Assembly (NCBI GenBank): GCA_937146805.1
Contig: CAKZRR010000032.1
Location: 1 to 64,000, forward strand
Source: an uncultured Owenweeksia sp.
GTDB lineage: Bacteria; Bacteroidota; Bacteroidia; Flavobacteriales; Schleiferiaceae
Direction of reading: 5' to 3'
Length of the DNA stretch: 64,000 nt
Positions 28,456 through 37,077 of the stretch are shown in pieces (position 1 is the stretch's first letter; each line of letters begins with the position of its first letter). The position numbers and the translations under genes were made by a program. Below the pieces are notes generated by a model. The model saw only the letters and a list, made by a program, of their open reading frames with translations, was not told the origin of the DNA and did not search any database.

Positions 28456-29460
28456 ATGTCAAAAATTACAAGAAAGCTGAAAAGCTACGCTGCCGATAAA
28501 CCCGCCCTTTGGAGTAGCCTTAAAAAGGCGCAGGAGTGGAAATACGATATTGATTACCACACTTACTACGGCAAGCTGGGAACCCAAACGGCCTCTACCA
28601 CCGAAATTAATGTAGAGTTTTGTTCTAACTGTAATTTGCGTTGCTCCTTTTGTGCGCTCGATCATAGCAAACCCAAGAGCTACATGTCGGTGGCAGTGCT
28701 CAACCGGATTTTTGAATGCCTATTGGCGGATGTCCGTTTTAAGCGCGTAAATACCATTAACCTACACAACGGGGGCGAAACGTTAATGCATCCCGAAAGG
28801 ATGAAATTATTTAAACGTATAGCCCACTACCGCAACCTATTTGCCGCTGTGGGACAACCGTTTCCAAAAATAGTATTGCTTACCAATGGCATGCTTTTGC
28901 GTACAAAGCTGGCAGAAGAGTTAATCTCTTTAAAGGTGTTGGATGAAGTTGGCTTTAGCTTAGATGGTGGTTCGCCAGAAGCTTTTGAAGCCTTAAGAGT
29001 AAATGCTAAGTGGGAACGTTTTGCAGATAACGTACGAAACGTAATCGCCTTAAAAAAGGAAATAGATCCTCAATTAAAAACCTTTGGCATTAGTATTATC
29101 CCCAAACCACATCCGCTAAATAATACTTGGATGGATCCCGATTTTAAAGCCGTTACCGAGCTATTAGATTCGGTGGAATATAGAAGACTGCACGATTGGG
29201 GCGGACAAGTGGACATTGGCAGCAAAAGCGTTGTAAACAAAAAGGGCTGCTCCATGCTTATGCGGCAAATGGTGGTGCTACCAAATGGTGATGTAAGCGT
29301 GTGTTGTAACGATTTAAACAGCCAAGGTGTAGTGGGTAATATCTTAGAGGAAGAACTGTATGCTATTTACAAAGGAGAGCAACGCTTGCGATATGTACGT
29401 TTGTTAAAACAAGGCAGAAAAAGCGAGTTAGAGCTTTGCAAAAACTGTGTGAGCTTTTAG
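28456..29460 (+). CDS. Radical SAM/SPASM domain protein
   Basis: About 334 residues. The radical SAM cluster motif CNLRCSFC (CX3CX2C) follows the TTEINVEFCSN strand; the GGE motif is present (HNGGETLMHP). A C-terminal SPASM-like region carries further cysteines (GCSMLMRQ, VCCNDLNS, ELCKNC) for an auxiliary iron-sulfur cluster. Such proteins often modify peptides or sugars; no precursor peptide gene is apparent nearby. I use the ATG at 28456 in place of the track's TTG. A TACTTTTG element just before it could be a promoter -7 box, but its spacing is poor. Confidence 0.87.
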   Translation: MSKITRKLKSYAADKPALWSSLKKAQEWKYDIDYHTYYGKLGTQTASTTEINVEFCSNCNLRCSFCALDHSKPKSYMSVAVLNRIFECLLADVRFKRVNTINLHNGGETLMHPERMKLFKRIAHYRNLFAAVGQPFPKIVLLTNGMLLRTKLAEELISLKVLDEVGFSLDGGSPEAFEALRVNAKWERFADNVRNVIALKKEIDPQLKTFGISIIPKPHPLNNTWMDPDFKAVTELLDSVEYRRLHDWGGQVDIGSKSVVNKKGCSMLMRQMVVLPNGDVSVCCNDLNSQGVVGNILEEELYAIYKGEQRLRYVRLLKQGRKSELELCKNCVSF

Positions 29461-29483
29461 TAAGAGGTAGATTTTTAAAATAG

Positions 29484-29516
29484 TAAATCACTTTTGGTAG
29501 CGCCAAAAGTGATTTA
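29484..29516. terminator. Bidirectional terminator (radical SAM / BlaR1)
   Basis: Perfect 14-bp stem TAAATCACTTTTGG (29484-29497) with CCAAAAGTGATTTA (29503-29516) between two convergent genes. Confidence 0.85.
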
Positions 29517-29570
29517 GGTTAGCCTCTAAATATCTAAAATAAGGCTGTTATTTAAAAGCTGAATACTGAG

Positions 29571-30863
29571 CTAATCTTTGGGATTAGGAGGCATTTTTAG
29601 GCTAATAGGCACCACCATTTTCATGGATACTTCTTTTCCATCCTTTTTAGCTGGGCTCATTTCGGGTAATCCTTTTAGTAATTGAGCCGCGTAATTATTG
29701 GTTTCTTCTGCAGCCGTTTGTTTTTCAGCATCTTCAAAAACTAGGCCTCTGGCTATCGAGCTTTCGCTTACCACACCTTTCTCATTAATCACAAATTCCA
29801 CATAAATTTTACCCTCCAAGCCTAATTCATAGGCATTATCTGGATATCTAAAATTTTTGGAGATATAGGTCATCACACCTATTTGAAAGCACTTTTGTTG
29901 TTCTTCCATAGAGGCACTGGCTTCACAGTTTTCAAACAGCGGTAGCTGATCTACGGTATTCATATCTAGCGCCTTGAGAGCCTTCTCCATTTCGGCCGTT
30001 TGATTTTCGGTTTTATTACAGGCAAACAGTGTAATAAAAGTAAGTAGGGGTACCAAGGCTAGGTATCGCCACTTACCTTTGGTAGTTGATTTTTCTTTGT
30101 AAATCATTTCGATTCTTGTTTTAATTAAACTTGAGTTAAAAAAAGGGCTGGCAGTACCCATGGCCGTGGGAAAGGGGTTAACCTTACTGCCAAATGCACT
30201 GCTCAAAAGGAGCAGGGCATAGGCTTCGCGCGAAGTATTTTTAAGAGCTTGATCATCGGCCTGGCACTCGTGCGTTTGCTTGAGCTCTTTGGCCAATAAG
30301 TGTATAAAGGGATTAAACCAAGCAAGGCTGCTAAGTAGGCTATAAAACAGGTTATCCCAGCCGTGCTTTTGTTGTACATGTATTTTTTCGTGGGCAATAA
30401 TTACCGAAAGCTCTTTGGTGTTTTTAAGGCTGTTTGGTAAAATGATATGTTTAAAAAAAGTGAAAGGGCTATCGGTTGCCGCTGAGTACCAAACGCCATT
30501 TTCAAAGCTGGATTTTTTAAGAATTTGAAAACCTCTGTATAGGCTGTGGATCATGGCACTCAATAGTATTGAGGTAATCCCTCCATAAACAAGTAGCCCA
30601 ATGGATAGGTAACCCTGCGATGCACTAGGGTTGGCTGTTGCTTGTGGTGTTAAAACCACCTCAAGTAAGGGTAGTTGATTTAGGGGCATGGCCAAAGGGG
30701 TGCTAAACATGGGCGCCACTAAAGGTATACAGGCCGCTATGGCGGGAATAGCTAATAAAACAACTCTATTGGCTTGGTAAAAGCTAAGCTTACTCAACAA
30801 GTGGCGATAGGCCAAGTACAGTAAACCCGAGTAAACTACAAACTGAATAATAAATGAACTCAT
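29571..30863 (-). CDS. BlaR1-like M56 metallopeptidase with TonB C-terminal domain
   Basis: 430 residues. N-terminal membrane helices, an M56 peptidase domain with the zinc motif HEKIH (residues about 154-158) and a downstream Glu (THECQADDQAL), a further transmembrane helix near 267-285 and a periplasmic TonB-C-like domain (PDNAYELGLEGKIYVEFVINEKG). In this family an unknown envelope signal triggers proteolysis that inactivates a BlaI-type repressor. The beta-lactam-sensing transpeptidase-like domain of true BlaR1 is absent. Overlaps the repressor gene by four bases (ATGA). Confidence 0.88.
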   Translation of the reverse strand: MSSFIIQFVVYSGLLYLAYRHLLSKLSFYQANRVVLLAIPAIAACIPLVAPMFSTPLAMPLNQLPLLEVVLTPQATANPSASQGYLSIGLLVYGGITSILLSAMIHSLYRGFQILKKSSFENGVWYSAATDSPFTFFKHIILPNSLKNTKELSVIIAHEKIHVQQKHGWDNLFYSLLSSLAWFNPFIHLLAKELKQTHECQADDQALKNTSREAYALLLLSSAFGSKVNPFPTAMGTASPFFNSSLIKTRIEMIYKEKSTTKGKWRYLALVPLLTFITLFACNKTENQTAEMEKALKALDMNTVDQLPLFENCEASASMEEQQKCFQIGVMTYISKNFRYPDNAYELGLEGKIYVEFVINEKGVVSESSIARGLVFEDAEKQTAAEETNNYAAQLLKGLPEMSPAKKDGKEVSMKMVVPISLKMPPNPKD

Positions 30864-31240
30864 GATTGATCTTTTTTATCCTTAATAAGTTCCAAAATAC
30901 TATCCAGCTCGTTGCTATCCAGTTGTTTTTTAGCCACAAAAAACGAAACCATTTTACTAAAGGAACCTTCAAAGTACCCCGTCATGAGTTTCTCCATTTT
31001 AAACTTACTGTAGCCTTCTTTACTAATTAAAGGAAAGTATTGGTGTGATTTCCCCATGCTTTTATGATCTACCAAACCTTTATCTTGCAGTATGCGCACA
31101 ATGGTAGAAACGGTATTGTAGGCGGGTTTTACACCATTGGCATTCTTAGGCATTTGAGCAACAATATCTTTTACAAAGGCATTTTTTAAGTTCCATAAAA
31201 CCTGCATTACCTCCTCTTCAGCTTTGGTCAATTCTTTCAT
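30860..31240 (-). CDS. BlaI/MecI/CopY family transcriptional repressor
   Basis: 126 residues with the winged-helix BlaI fold: LTKAEEEVMQVLW, KPAYNTVSTIVRILQDKGLVDH, and a C-terminal dimerisation helix region. Expected to repress its own operon and be cleaved or released on signal from the adjoining M56 protein. Two palindromes directly upstream fit its operators. The spacing to blaR1-like (four-base overlap) indicates coupled translation. Confidence 0.93.
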   Translation of the reverse strand: MKELTKAEEEVMQVLWNLKNAFVKDIVAQMPKNANGVKPAYNTVSTIVRILQDKGLVDHKSMGKSHQYFPLISKEGYSKFKMEKLMTGYFEGSFSKMVSFFVAKKQLDSNELDSILELIKDKKDQS

Positions 31241-31269
31241 TTGCGCATTTATTTTTCATTATTGAAATA

Positions 31270-31277
31270 CAAATGTA
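31270..31277 (-). promoter_or_regulatory. Bacteroidota -7 element for the blaI-blaR1-like operon
   Basis: TACATTTG on the minus strand, a perfect TAnnTTTG, about 30 bp before the repressor ATG. No clear TTG -33 is present, and the operator covers that region. Confidence 0.7.
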
Positions 31278-31310
31278 ACTAAATATTTAGTTTGAACTAA
31301 TTTTTTAGTT
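31277..31310. promoter_or_regulatory. Two BlaI-type operator palindromes
   Basis: AACTAAATATTTAGTT (31277-31292) is a perfect 16-bp palindrome; AACTAATTTTTTAGTT (31295-31310) is a near-perfect one, centres 18 bp apart. Both fit the ACTA..TAGT dyad style of BlaI-family operators. They begin at the last base of the -7 element, so repressor binding would block the promoter. Confidence 0.82.
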
Positions 31311-31442
31311 TGAAAATTCAAAATATTCCGTTCAGTGCTATTTTGCAAAGAAGGAGAGTAATGCCACGATTGTTAGATCTGGCTCAAATAGAATCTACCA
31401 GCAAACCCAAACTTTTGTAAGTTTAGGTTTTAGTAGTTTGGT

Positions 31443-31450
31443 TAATTTTG
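31443..31450 (+). promoter_or_regulatory. Possible -7 element for the EF-hand lipoprotein gene
   Basis: TAATTTTG matches TAnnTTTG; the nearest TTG is 25 bp upstream, slightly longer than usual. It stands about 33 bp before the ATG. Confidence 0.4.
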
Positions 31451-31483
31451 TAAAACTGAGTTTATACCTTGGTCGTTAACATT

Positions 31484-32275
31484 ATGAAAATGAAAAAATT
31501 GGTGCTGATATTTCTTGCGGCAGCTTTGGTTCAGAGTTGTTCAGAAAGTAAAATGGATAGAAAAGGGTTCCAAGTAAATGAGATATCTGAAAATGAGGAC
31601 GGTGAAAAGGTGGTTGGCTTGCAAATAGATTCTTTGCAATTTGAAACAAGACCAATGGGGGTACTAATGACCAAGAATCGGGTACATAGACTTACTCCGA
31701 TTTACAAGGTTAACTACAATAAGGAAACGGGTAAGCCTTTTACTGGCTCAAATCACTTTCATGGTAAATGGGAAAGAGAAAGTAATGACGGTAATAATTG
31801 GAATAATCATATAATGCCTGGTTTTGAGGCTTTGTACGGATATAATTTGGTTAATATATCGCATTATAATAATGTGGAGCATTCTCAAAATGAATTTTTT
31901 GAAAAACCCGTTTTGTTAAGAACTGTGTACTATCCAGCCTTTTCTAAAGATACCTTGAACAAAATGCCAGTTGAAAGAGATTATTACATGATTTCTGTTT
32001 ATGATGAGGATTCTAATAAGGATGGGTTTATCAATGTAAAGGATTTAAGAAGGTTTTATTTATATGATATAGGAGGTAACCTGCGTATGCCATTAATTCC
32101 TAAAAACTATTCTGTTATGAGTTCTGAATATGATTCGGACAACGATTTTATGTACGTATTTGCCAAATTAGATAAGAATTCAAACGGCCAGATGGAAGAA
32201 ATGGAACCTATCCACATTTTTTGGATTGATTTGAAGAGTCCTGAAAAAACTGGAATTCAATTTAAAACAAAATGA
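31484..32275 (+). CDS. Lipoprotein with two EF-hand-like loops
   Basis: About 263 residues from the ATG at 31484. Lipobox VQSC near residue 17. No family recognised. Two calcium-binding-type loops are visible late in the protein: DSNKDGFINVKD and DKNSNGQMEEME, each with the 12-residue D-x-N-x-D/N-G pattern. The rest has a beta-rich, aromatic composition. Probably a periplasmic or surface calcium-binding lipoprotein of unknown role. The track's TTG start is not needed. Confidence 0.75.
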   Translation: MKMKKLVLIFLAAALVQSCSESKMDRKGFQVNEISENEDGEKVVGLQIDSLQFETRPMGVLMTKNRVHRLTPIYKVNYNKETGKPFTGSNHFHGKWERESNDGNNWNNHIMPGFEALYGYNLVNISHYNNVEHSQNEFFEKPVLLRTVYYPAFSKDTLNKMPVERDYYMISVYDEDSNKDGFINVKDLRRFYLYDIGGNLRMPLIPKNYSVMSSEYDSDNDFMYVFAKLDKNSNGQMEEMEPIHIFWIDLKSPEKTGIQFKTK

Positions 32276-32349
32276 AACAATTCTTATACTAGTAAAGTGT
32301 TTTAGAGTTTATAAAATCATTTTTTTAAACATCAGAATAACACAAGTAA

Positions 32350-33063
32350 ATGAACACGTTCCTAAAAATACTTTTCCTCGTAATTGTATGTTCGTCCTTT
32401 ATACCAAACGAAAAAACCAAAGTGTATTTAATTCCGGGTCAGGGTTCGGATGAACGGATATTTTCAAAAATCTCTTTTTCAGATAAATATGAGGTAATAC
32501 CGATAAAATACGAAATGCCTTTAAAGCACGAAACCATGGCAGCTTATGCCAAGCGTTTGTCGGTTCAAATAAAAGAGCAGGAGGGCTTTATACTGATAGG
32601 TATTTCGTTAGGAGGGATGTTAGCTACGGAAATAGCCGAGATTAAAAACCCCAAGCAGGTAATTGTTATTTCGAGTGCCAAAAATGCCAATGAGTTGCCC
32701 GATCGATATAGCTTTCAAAGGCGATGGCCAGTTTATAAAATAGTGGGACCAAATTTGTCAAAGTTAGGAGCCCAAATATTACAACCTATAGTTGAGCGGG
32801 ATAGAAACAAGGAGAAAGAAACCTTTAGGGCTATGTTAGCCGCCAAAGACCCTCTGTTTTTGAAACGTACCATTCAAATGATAGTGACCTGGGAACGCAC
32901 CACCAATTCTAATAAAATCATACATATCCATGGTACTAAAGATCATACTATACCTATAAGGAATGTGAGTTATACACATCTAATTGAGGGCGGCTCTCAT
33001 ATGATGGCTTTAACACGAGCAGATGAAATTTCTAAGATATTGGAGGGGGTAATGGGAGAATAA
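32350..33063 (+). CDS. Alpha/beta-hydrolase, probably exported
   Basis: 237 residues with an N-terminal hydrophobic segment (LKILFLVIVCSS). The hydrolase core follows: KVYLIPGQGSDERIF, nucleophile GISLGG, acid in HGTKDHTIP and histidine in GGSHMMAL. This gives a complete Ser-Asp-His triad. Substrate unknown. Whether the N-terminus is cleaved is unclear (no standard lipobox). Confidence 0.82.
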   Translation: MNTFLKILFLVIVCSSFIPNEKTKVYLIPGQGSDERIFSKISFSDKYEVIPIKYEMPLKHETMAAYAKRLSVQIKEQEGFILIGISLGGMLATEIAEIKNPKQVIVISSAKNANELPDRYSFQRRWPVYKIVGPNLSKLGAQILQPIVERDRNKEKETFRAMLAAKDPLFLKRTIQMIVTWERTTNSNKIIHIHGTKDHTIPIRNVSYTHLIEGGSHMMALTRADEISKILEGVMGE

Positions 33064-33156
33064 CGGGGTCTAATAATCAATTTGTAATCTTAAAACTACT
33101 AATTTAGGCGTTTGATAGGGTTTAATAGAATTGAAAAATAATAACGAAATCAAGTT

Positions 33157-33885
33157 ATGCGTGGTATACCAATAAGGATAGAGAAAATAAAAAGCAAACA
33201 TAAAGTACACAGCTATACGGGTACAAATGACTCTGTGGAAGAAAGGACAGAGTTTCTTATTTCAATATTCGAAAATAATAATAGTTGGAACCGAACAATC
33301 AAATGTGGGCTGGAAGAGTTAACGAAATTACGTGATGAGGTTTCGGAACTTATTGAATTTACAACAACAGCGGAAAAATTGAATATTACTAGAGACAAAG
33401 CAATTACCCTTGATAAACATTATGCCGAAGATGAACTTTGCAAGAAATGTGAATACCAGCTTACAAAAGATTGTGTCACGTGTATTTTTAGATTACAAAG
33501 CCCTTTAGAGAGGAAGCTATTTTTGGCATTAAAGAAAAAATATGTTCGATTTGAAACACAACATTCGTTGAATTGGAAGGGAGAGTGGATTTCAATCGAA
33601 GGAAAATCATATGATAACCCGAAAAACAACTTCAAAGAGGTGCTGACCGTTGCGGATTTTTACATCGAGAAGGGGAATGTCAGATTGTGTGTTTACACGG
33701 ATGGTCATACATACCATGAAAGGACTGAAGAGCAAGCACAGAGGGATAAGCGGATTGATAGAAAACTTCAAGAATTAGGATTTCAAGTTTTACGATATAC
33801 CGGAAAGGAAGTAAATGAGAATATTAATGTGATCGTGGCAGAAATCAAGAGTTGGATTGACAATCCAACTTTTAATGATGCATAG
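33157..33885 (+). CDS. DUF559/Vsr-like nuclease-fold protein with Cys cluster
   Basis: 242 residues, AT-rich. The C-terminal part resembles the DUF559 (Vsr-like) PD-(D/E)XK nuclease group: SPLERKLFLAL (possible catalytic Glu), TVADFYI (Asp), then CVYTDGHTYHERTEEQAQRD and LGFQVLRYTGKEV. The usual ExDG is replaced by YTDG, so activity is uncertain. A likely zinc-binding cluster CKKCEYQLTKDCVTC lies at about 95-110. The N-terminal 90 residues have no recognised domain. No methylase or other defence gene is adjacent. Could be a stand-alone endonuclease or an inactive derivative. Confidence 0.65.
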   Translation: MRGIPIRIEKIKSKHKVHSYTGTNDSVEERTEFLISIFENNNSWNRTIKCGLEELTKLRDEVSELIEFTTTAEKLNITRDKAITLDKHYAEDELCKKCEYQLTKDCVTCIFRLQSPLERKLFLALKKKYVRFETQHSLNWKGEWISIEGKSYDNPKNNFKEVLTVADFYIEKGNVRLCVYTDGHTYHERTEEQAQRDKRIDRKLQELGFQVLRYTGKEVNENINVIVAEIKSWIDNPTFNDA

Positions 33886-33934
33886 AGTTAGCTCTGATTA
33901 GTCTCTGATCGTGTTGAATCTTTATGTCAATTTT

Positions 33935-33971
33935 AAAAGCAAAAACCGGCACAAGGCCGGTTTTTGCTTTT
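33935..33971. terminator. Bidirectional terminator
   Basis: Perfect 16-bp stem AAAAGCAAAAACCGGC (33935-33950) and GCCGGTTTTTGCTTTT (33956-33971) with a five-base loop; it serves the convergent nuclease and YugP-like genes. Confidence 0.92.
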
Positions 33972-33984
33972 AAAGGTTTTCATA

Positions 33985-34662
33985 TTAATCTCTTAGAAAA
34001 GAGAGATAGTAAGCCAGTTGGGTAAGCGAGGCCAGAGCGGCTACCAAGTAGGTATTGGCGGCAGCTTTTAAAGCGTCATCTGCCATTTCATTTTCGGCAG
34101 GGCTGGTAATATTTGTATTCTTTAACCAAGCCAGTGCGCGGTTACTGGCATCGTATTCTACTGGTAAGGTTACCAAGCTAAACACGGTAATAGCACCCTG
34201 AAAAACAATCATAGTCCAAATAACCGTGTTAAGTGGAAATAGATTAATCGTAAAAGCTCCAAAAATCATGGCTATAAAAATAAAGCTCATGGCGCGGTTG
34301 CTAAAGCTAACAGCAGGTACCATTTTAGATCTAAGTTGCAACCACTGGTAGGCGGTAGCGTGTTGCACGGCATGTCCACATTCGTGTGCAGCCACAGCAG
34401 CAGCAGCTACTGATCGTTCGTTGTACACCGCTTCGCTTAAGTTTACAGTTTTATCAGTAGGGTTGTAGTGGTCGGTTAATCTGCCTGCAGTAGAAATTAC
34501 TTTTACATCTGTAATGCCATGATCGGCCAACATTTTTTCGGCAATCTCTCTGCCGCTTAAGCCATTTTGTAGGCCTACTTTACTGTATTTTTTAAACTTT
34601 CCTTTTAATCGGCTTTGTACTGCAAAACCAATAATTCCAAAAACAATGAGTATTAGTATCAT
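33985..34662 (-). CDS. YugP-type zinc metallopeptidase
   Basis: Integral membrane protease of 225 residues (Peptidase_Mx family). N-terminal helix (ILILIVFGIIGFA), zinc-binding HECGHAVQH (HExxH) near residues 92-100 followed by LRSKMVPAVSFSNR, then two or three further helices. The N-terminal GREIAEKMLADHGI and the LTDHYNPTDKTVNLSE segment are family hallmarks. Substrate unknown. Divergent from surE. Confidence 0.9.
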   Translation of the reverse strand: MILILIVFGIIGFAVQSRLKGKFKKYSKVGLQNGLSGREIAEKMLADHGITDVKVISTAGRLTDHYNPTDKTVNLSEAVYNERSVAAAAVAAHECGHAVQHATAYQWLQLRSKMVPAVSFSNRAMSFIFIAMIFGAFTINLFPLNTVIWTMIVFQGAITVFSLVTLPVEYDASNRALAWLKNTNITSPAENEMADDALKAAANTYLVAALASLTQLAYYLSFLRD

Positions 34663-34762
34663 GTAATTTTTCTAAATTTTTTCCAGCGTTAAAAATAACA
34701 AAAGGCGTGCCTTGCTAGTACAATTTTAATAATAGTTTTACGCAAAATTTAAGCTATTGCTC

Positions 34763-35530
34763 ATGGATAAGCCCTTAATACTGGTATGCAATGATGATGG
34801 AATCACCGCTCCGGGTATTCGTCACTTAATAAATGTAATGAATCAACTGGGTGAGGTTGTGGTAGTTGCTCCCGATAGCCCTCAATCAGGGATGGGGCAC
34901 GCCATTACCATTGACGGTATTTTACGCTGCGATAAAATCAGCGTTAATGAAGGTCCGCAAACGGAGTACAGCTGCACGGGTACACCTGTAGATTGCGTCA
35001 AGCTGGCAGTAAATGTGGTGTTAGATCGCAAACCTGATTTGGTGGTGTCAGGCATTAACCATGGCAGTAATTCTTCTATCAACGTAATTTATTCGGGCAC
35101 TATGTCGGCAGCGGTAGAGGGTTCTTTAGAGAACATTCCCTCCATCGGTTTTTCGCTAGATGAGTACAGCTGGGATGCCAATTTTGAACCCGCCACCACT
35201 TTTATTGAAAAAATAGCCCGCAAGGTGTTAGAAGAAGGTTTGCCTCATGGTGTTTGCTTAAATGTAAACATTCCTAAATATCAGGGTAAACCCTATGAAG
35301 GCCTAAAAATATGCCGCCAAGCTAAAGCCAATTGGGTAGAAGAGTTTGATAGTAGAACAGATCCCCGCTCTCGAAATTATTATTGGCTTACGGGCAAGTT
35401 TGTAAATTACGATGAAGGCAATGATACCGATGAATGGGCCTTGGCCAACAATTATATTTCGGTAGTACCCGTTAATAGTGATATTACGGCACATGCTTAT
35501 AGAAACGAGCTAAAAGATTGGAATATTTAG
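34763..35530 (+). CDS. surE: 5'/3'-nucleotidase SurE
   Basis: Metal-dependent nucleotide phosphatase of about 255 residues. Seen: ILVCNDDG at the N-terminus with the metal-binding Asp pair, VVVVAPDSPQSGMGHAIT, TGTPVDCVKLA, and VVSGINHGSN. I use the ATG at 34763; the track adds a TTG codon upstream. SurE near lpxB is common in Bacteroidota. A TTG-N18-TAGTTTTA sequence upstream resembles a promoter with one mismatch. Confidence 0.95.
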   Translation: MDKPLILVCNDDGITAPGIRHLINVMNQLGEVVVVAPDSPQSGMGHAITIDGILRCDKISVNEGPQTEYSCTGTPVDCVKLAVNVVLDRKPDLVVSGINHGSNSSINVIYSGTMSAAVEGSLENIPSIGFSLDEYSWDANFEPATTFIEKIARKVLEEGLPHGVCLNVNIPKYQGKPYEGLKICRQAKANWVEEFDSRTDPRSRNYYWLTGKFVNYDEGNDTDEWALANNYISVVPVNSDITAHAYRNELKDWNI

Positions 35531-35593
35531 TTTTTATTGCAGTCCGTTTTAAACAATTGAAATCTACCAAAGCATTAACCTAAAATCGAGCAA

Positions 35594-35893
35594 ATGAAAA
35601 AGTCAGTATTAACAGCACCTTTATGGTGGCTAGGAGTTTTTTTAGGTTTGGTAATGCCCATTCTTGGCGTGTTTTTAATGTTAGAGTCGAGGCCTGAGTT
35701 ATTGGGAATTCAAAATTTTGAAGGAGCAGTGGTAAAGCAAATTAATGTGCAAATCATCACCTTGGGTTTAATTATAAATGCGGGTTTATTCTTCTTGTTT
35801 TTAAAGCTTAATAAAGAGCTGCTTAGCCAGGGTTTATTGCTTATGACGGTGTTGTATTTAGTCGCCATCTTTTTCTACAGGTTCTTGTTATAA
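35594..35893 (+). CDS. Small three-helix membrane protein
   Basis: 99 residues with three strong hydrophobic segments (about 9-28, 52-70, 77-96). No family recognised. Lies between surE and lpxB on the same strand; probably co-transcribed with them but its role is not evident. Confidence 0.7.
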   Translation: MKKSVLTAPLWWLGVFLGLVMPILGVFLMLESRPELLGIQNFEGAVVKQINVQIITLGLIINAGLFFLFLKLNKELLSQGLLLMTVLYLVAIFFYRFLL

Positions 35894-35967
35894 TCTTTTT
35901 ATTTTTTTGGAAAGCCAAGCGCATTAAGCTTTAGTTTTATTGTTTACAATTAAAGCACAATAGCTAG

Positions 35968-37077
35968 GTGAAATACTTTTTGGTAGCCGGAGAAGCCAGT
36001 GGCGATTTGCACGCGGCCAATTTAATGAAGCAGGTAGTTGCCCACGATGAAAATCCTCATTTTGAATATTGGGGAGGCGATAGGATGGAGGCACAGGGTG
36101 GTGTTTTACACAAGCATTACCGCGAGTTGGCCTTTATGGGTTTTGTGCAAGTGCTACTCAATTTACGTACTATTTTAGGTAATATTAAAAAGTGCAAAGC
36201 ACAAATTTTGGCTTTTAAGCCAGATGTGTTGGTACTTATAGACTACCCTGGTTTTAATATGCGAATAGCCGAGTTTGCCAAAAAAGAAGGCATTAAGGTG
36301 GTATACTATGTATCTCCTCAAATTTGGGCTTGGAAACAAAACCGTGTATATAAGTTAAAGCGAGATGTGGACAGAATGCTTTGCATATTACCTTTTGAAA
36401 AGGACTTTTATAGAAAGTTTGATGTGGAGGTAGATTTTGTGGGGCACCCTCTTATTGATGCTATTGCGGGAAGACCAAAGCGACCTAGCGAAAGCGTAAA
36501 AGAAAGTTTGGGCTTAAATCCTGCTAAAAAAGTAATAGCATTATTGCCGGGTAGTCGTAGTCAGGAAATTCAAAAAATGCTACCGGTAATGGTGGAGGCC
36601 GCTCAAAAATTCCCGGATTATCAGCTGGTATTGGCTGCCGCGCCCTCGCAATCAACCGAGTTTTATAAAAAGGTAGCCAACCTAAGCAGCTTGCATATAG
36701 TTGCAGGCAAAACTTACGATTTATTTGAAGTAGCCGATGCTGCCATGGTAACCTCTGGCACCGCTACTTTAGAGGCGGCATTGTTTAATGTACCCGAGGT
36801 GGTGTGTTATAAAAGCGACCCAATTTCTGTATGGATAGCGAGGCGATTGATAAAGGTAAAGTACATTTCGTTGGTAAACTTAATTGCCGATAAGGAGGTT
36901 GTAAAAGAGTTGATACAGAGTGATTTAAATCCTGTAAGTTTAGAGCGAGAATTGAAAAAGTGTTTGGAGAACAGCATTTATTTTAAGGAAGAGTTTAGTG
37001 CTATTAGTAAATTGCTAGGAGGGGGAGGGGCTTCTTTACGAGCGGCTCAAATTGTAATAAAGGAAGCTAAAGGATGA
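35968..37077 (+). CDS. lpxB: Lipid-A-disaccharide synthase
   Basis: Glycosyltransferase family 19 enzyme joining UDP-2,3-diacylglucosamine and lipid X in lipid A synthesis. Seen: FLVAGEASGDLHAANLM, IDYPGFNMRIA, YYVSPQIWAWKQNRVYKLK, VGHPLID, LPGSRSQEI, and the late TSGTATLEAAL. 369 residues. The start is a GTG (GTGAAATAC), since no ATG lies upstream in frame. It overlaps the SpoIID-like gene by four bases. Confidence 0.95.
   Translation: MKYFLVAGEASGDLHAANLMKQVVAHDENPHFEYWGGDRMEAQGGVLHKHYRELAFMGFVQVLLNLRTILGNIKKCKAQILAFKPDVLVLIDYPGFNMRIAEFAKKEGIKVVYYVSPQIWAWKQNRVYKLKRDVDRMLCILPFEKDFYRKFDVEVDFVGHPLIDAIAGRPKRPSESVKESLGLNPAKKVIALLPGSRSQEIQKMLPVMVEAAQKFPDYQLVLAAAPSQSTEFYKKVANLSSLHIVAGKTYDLFEVADAAMVTSGTATLEAALFNVPEVVCYKSDPISVWIARRLIKVKYISLVNLIADKEVVKELIQSDLNPVSLERELKKCLENSIYFKEEFSAISKLLGGGGASLRAAQIVIKEAKG

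Noticed and set aside
29571-31240. Beta-lactam resistance regulator (blaR1-blaI)
   Set aside because: No beta-lactamase gene near, and the M56 protein carries a TonB-C-like domain in place of a penicillin-sensor domain, so the signal is unknown.
33157-33885. Restriction-modification or defence island around the DUF559-like gene
   Set aside because: Neighbours are a hydrolase and a YugP-type protease; no methylase, toxin or helicase within the region.
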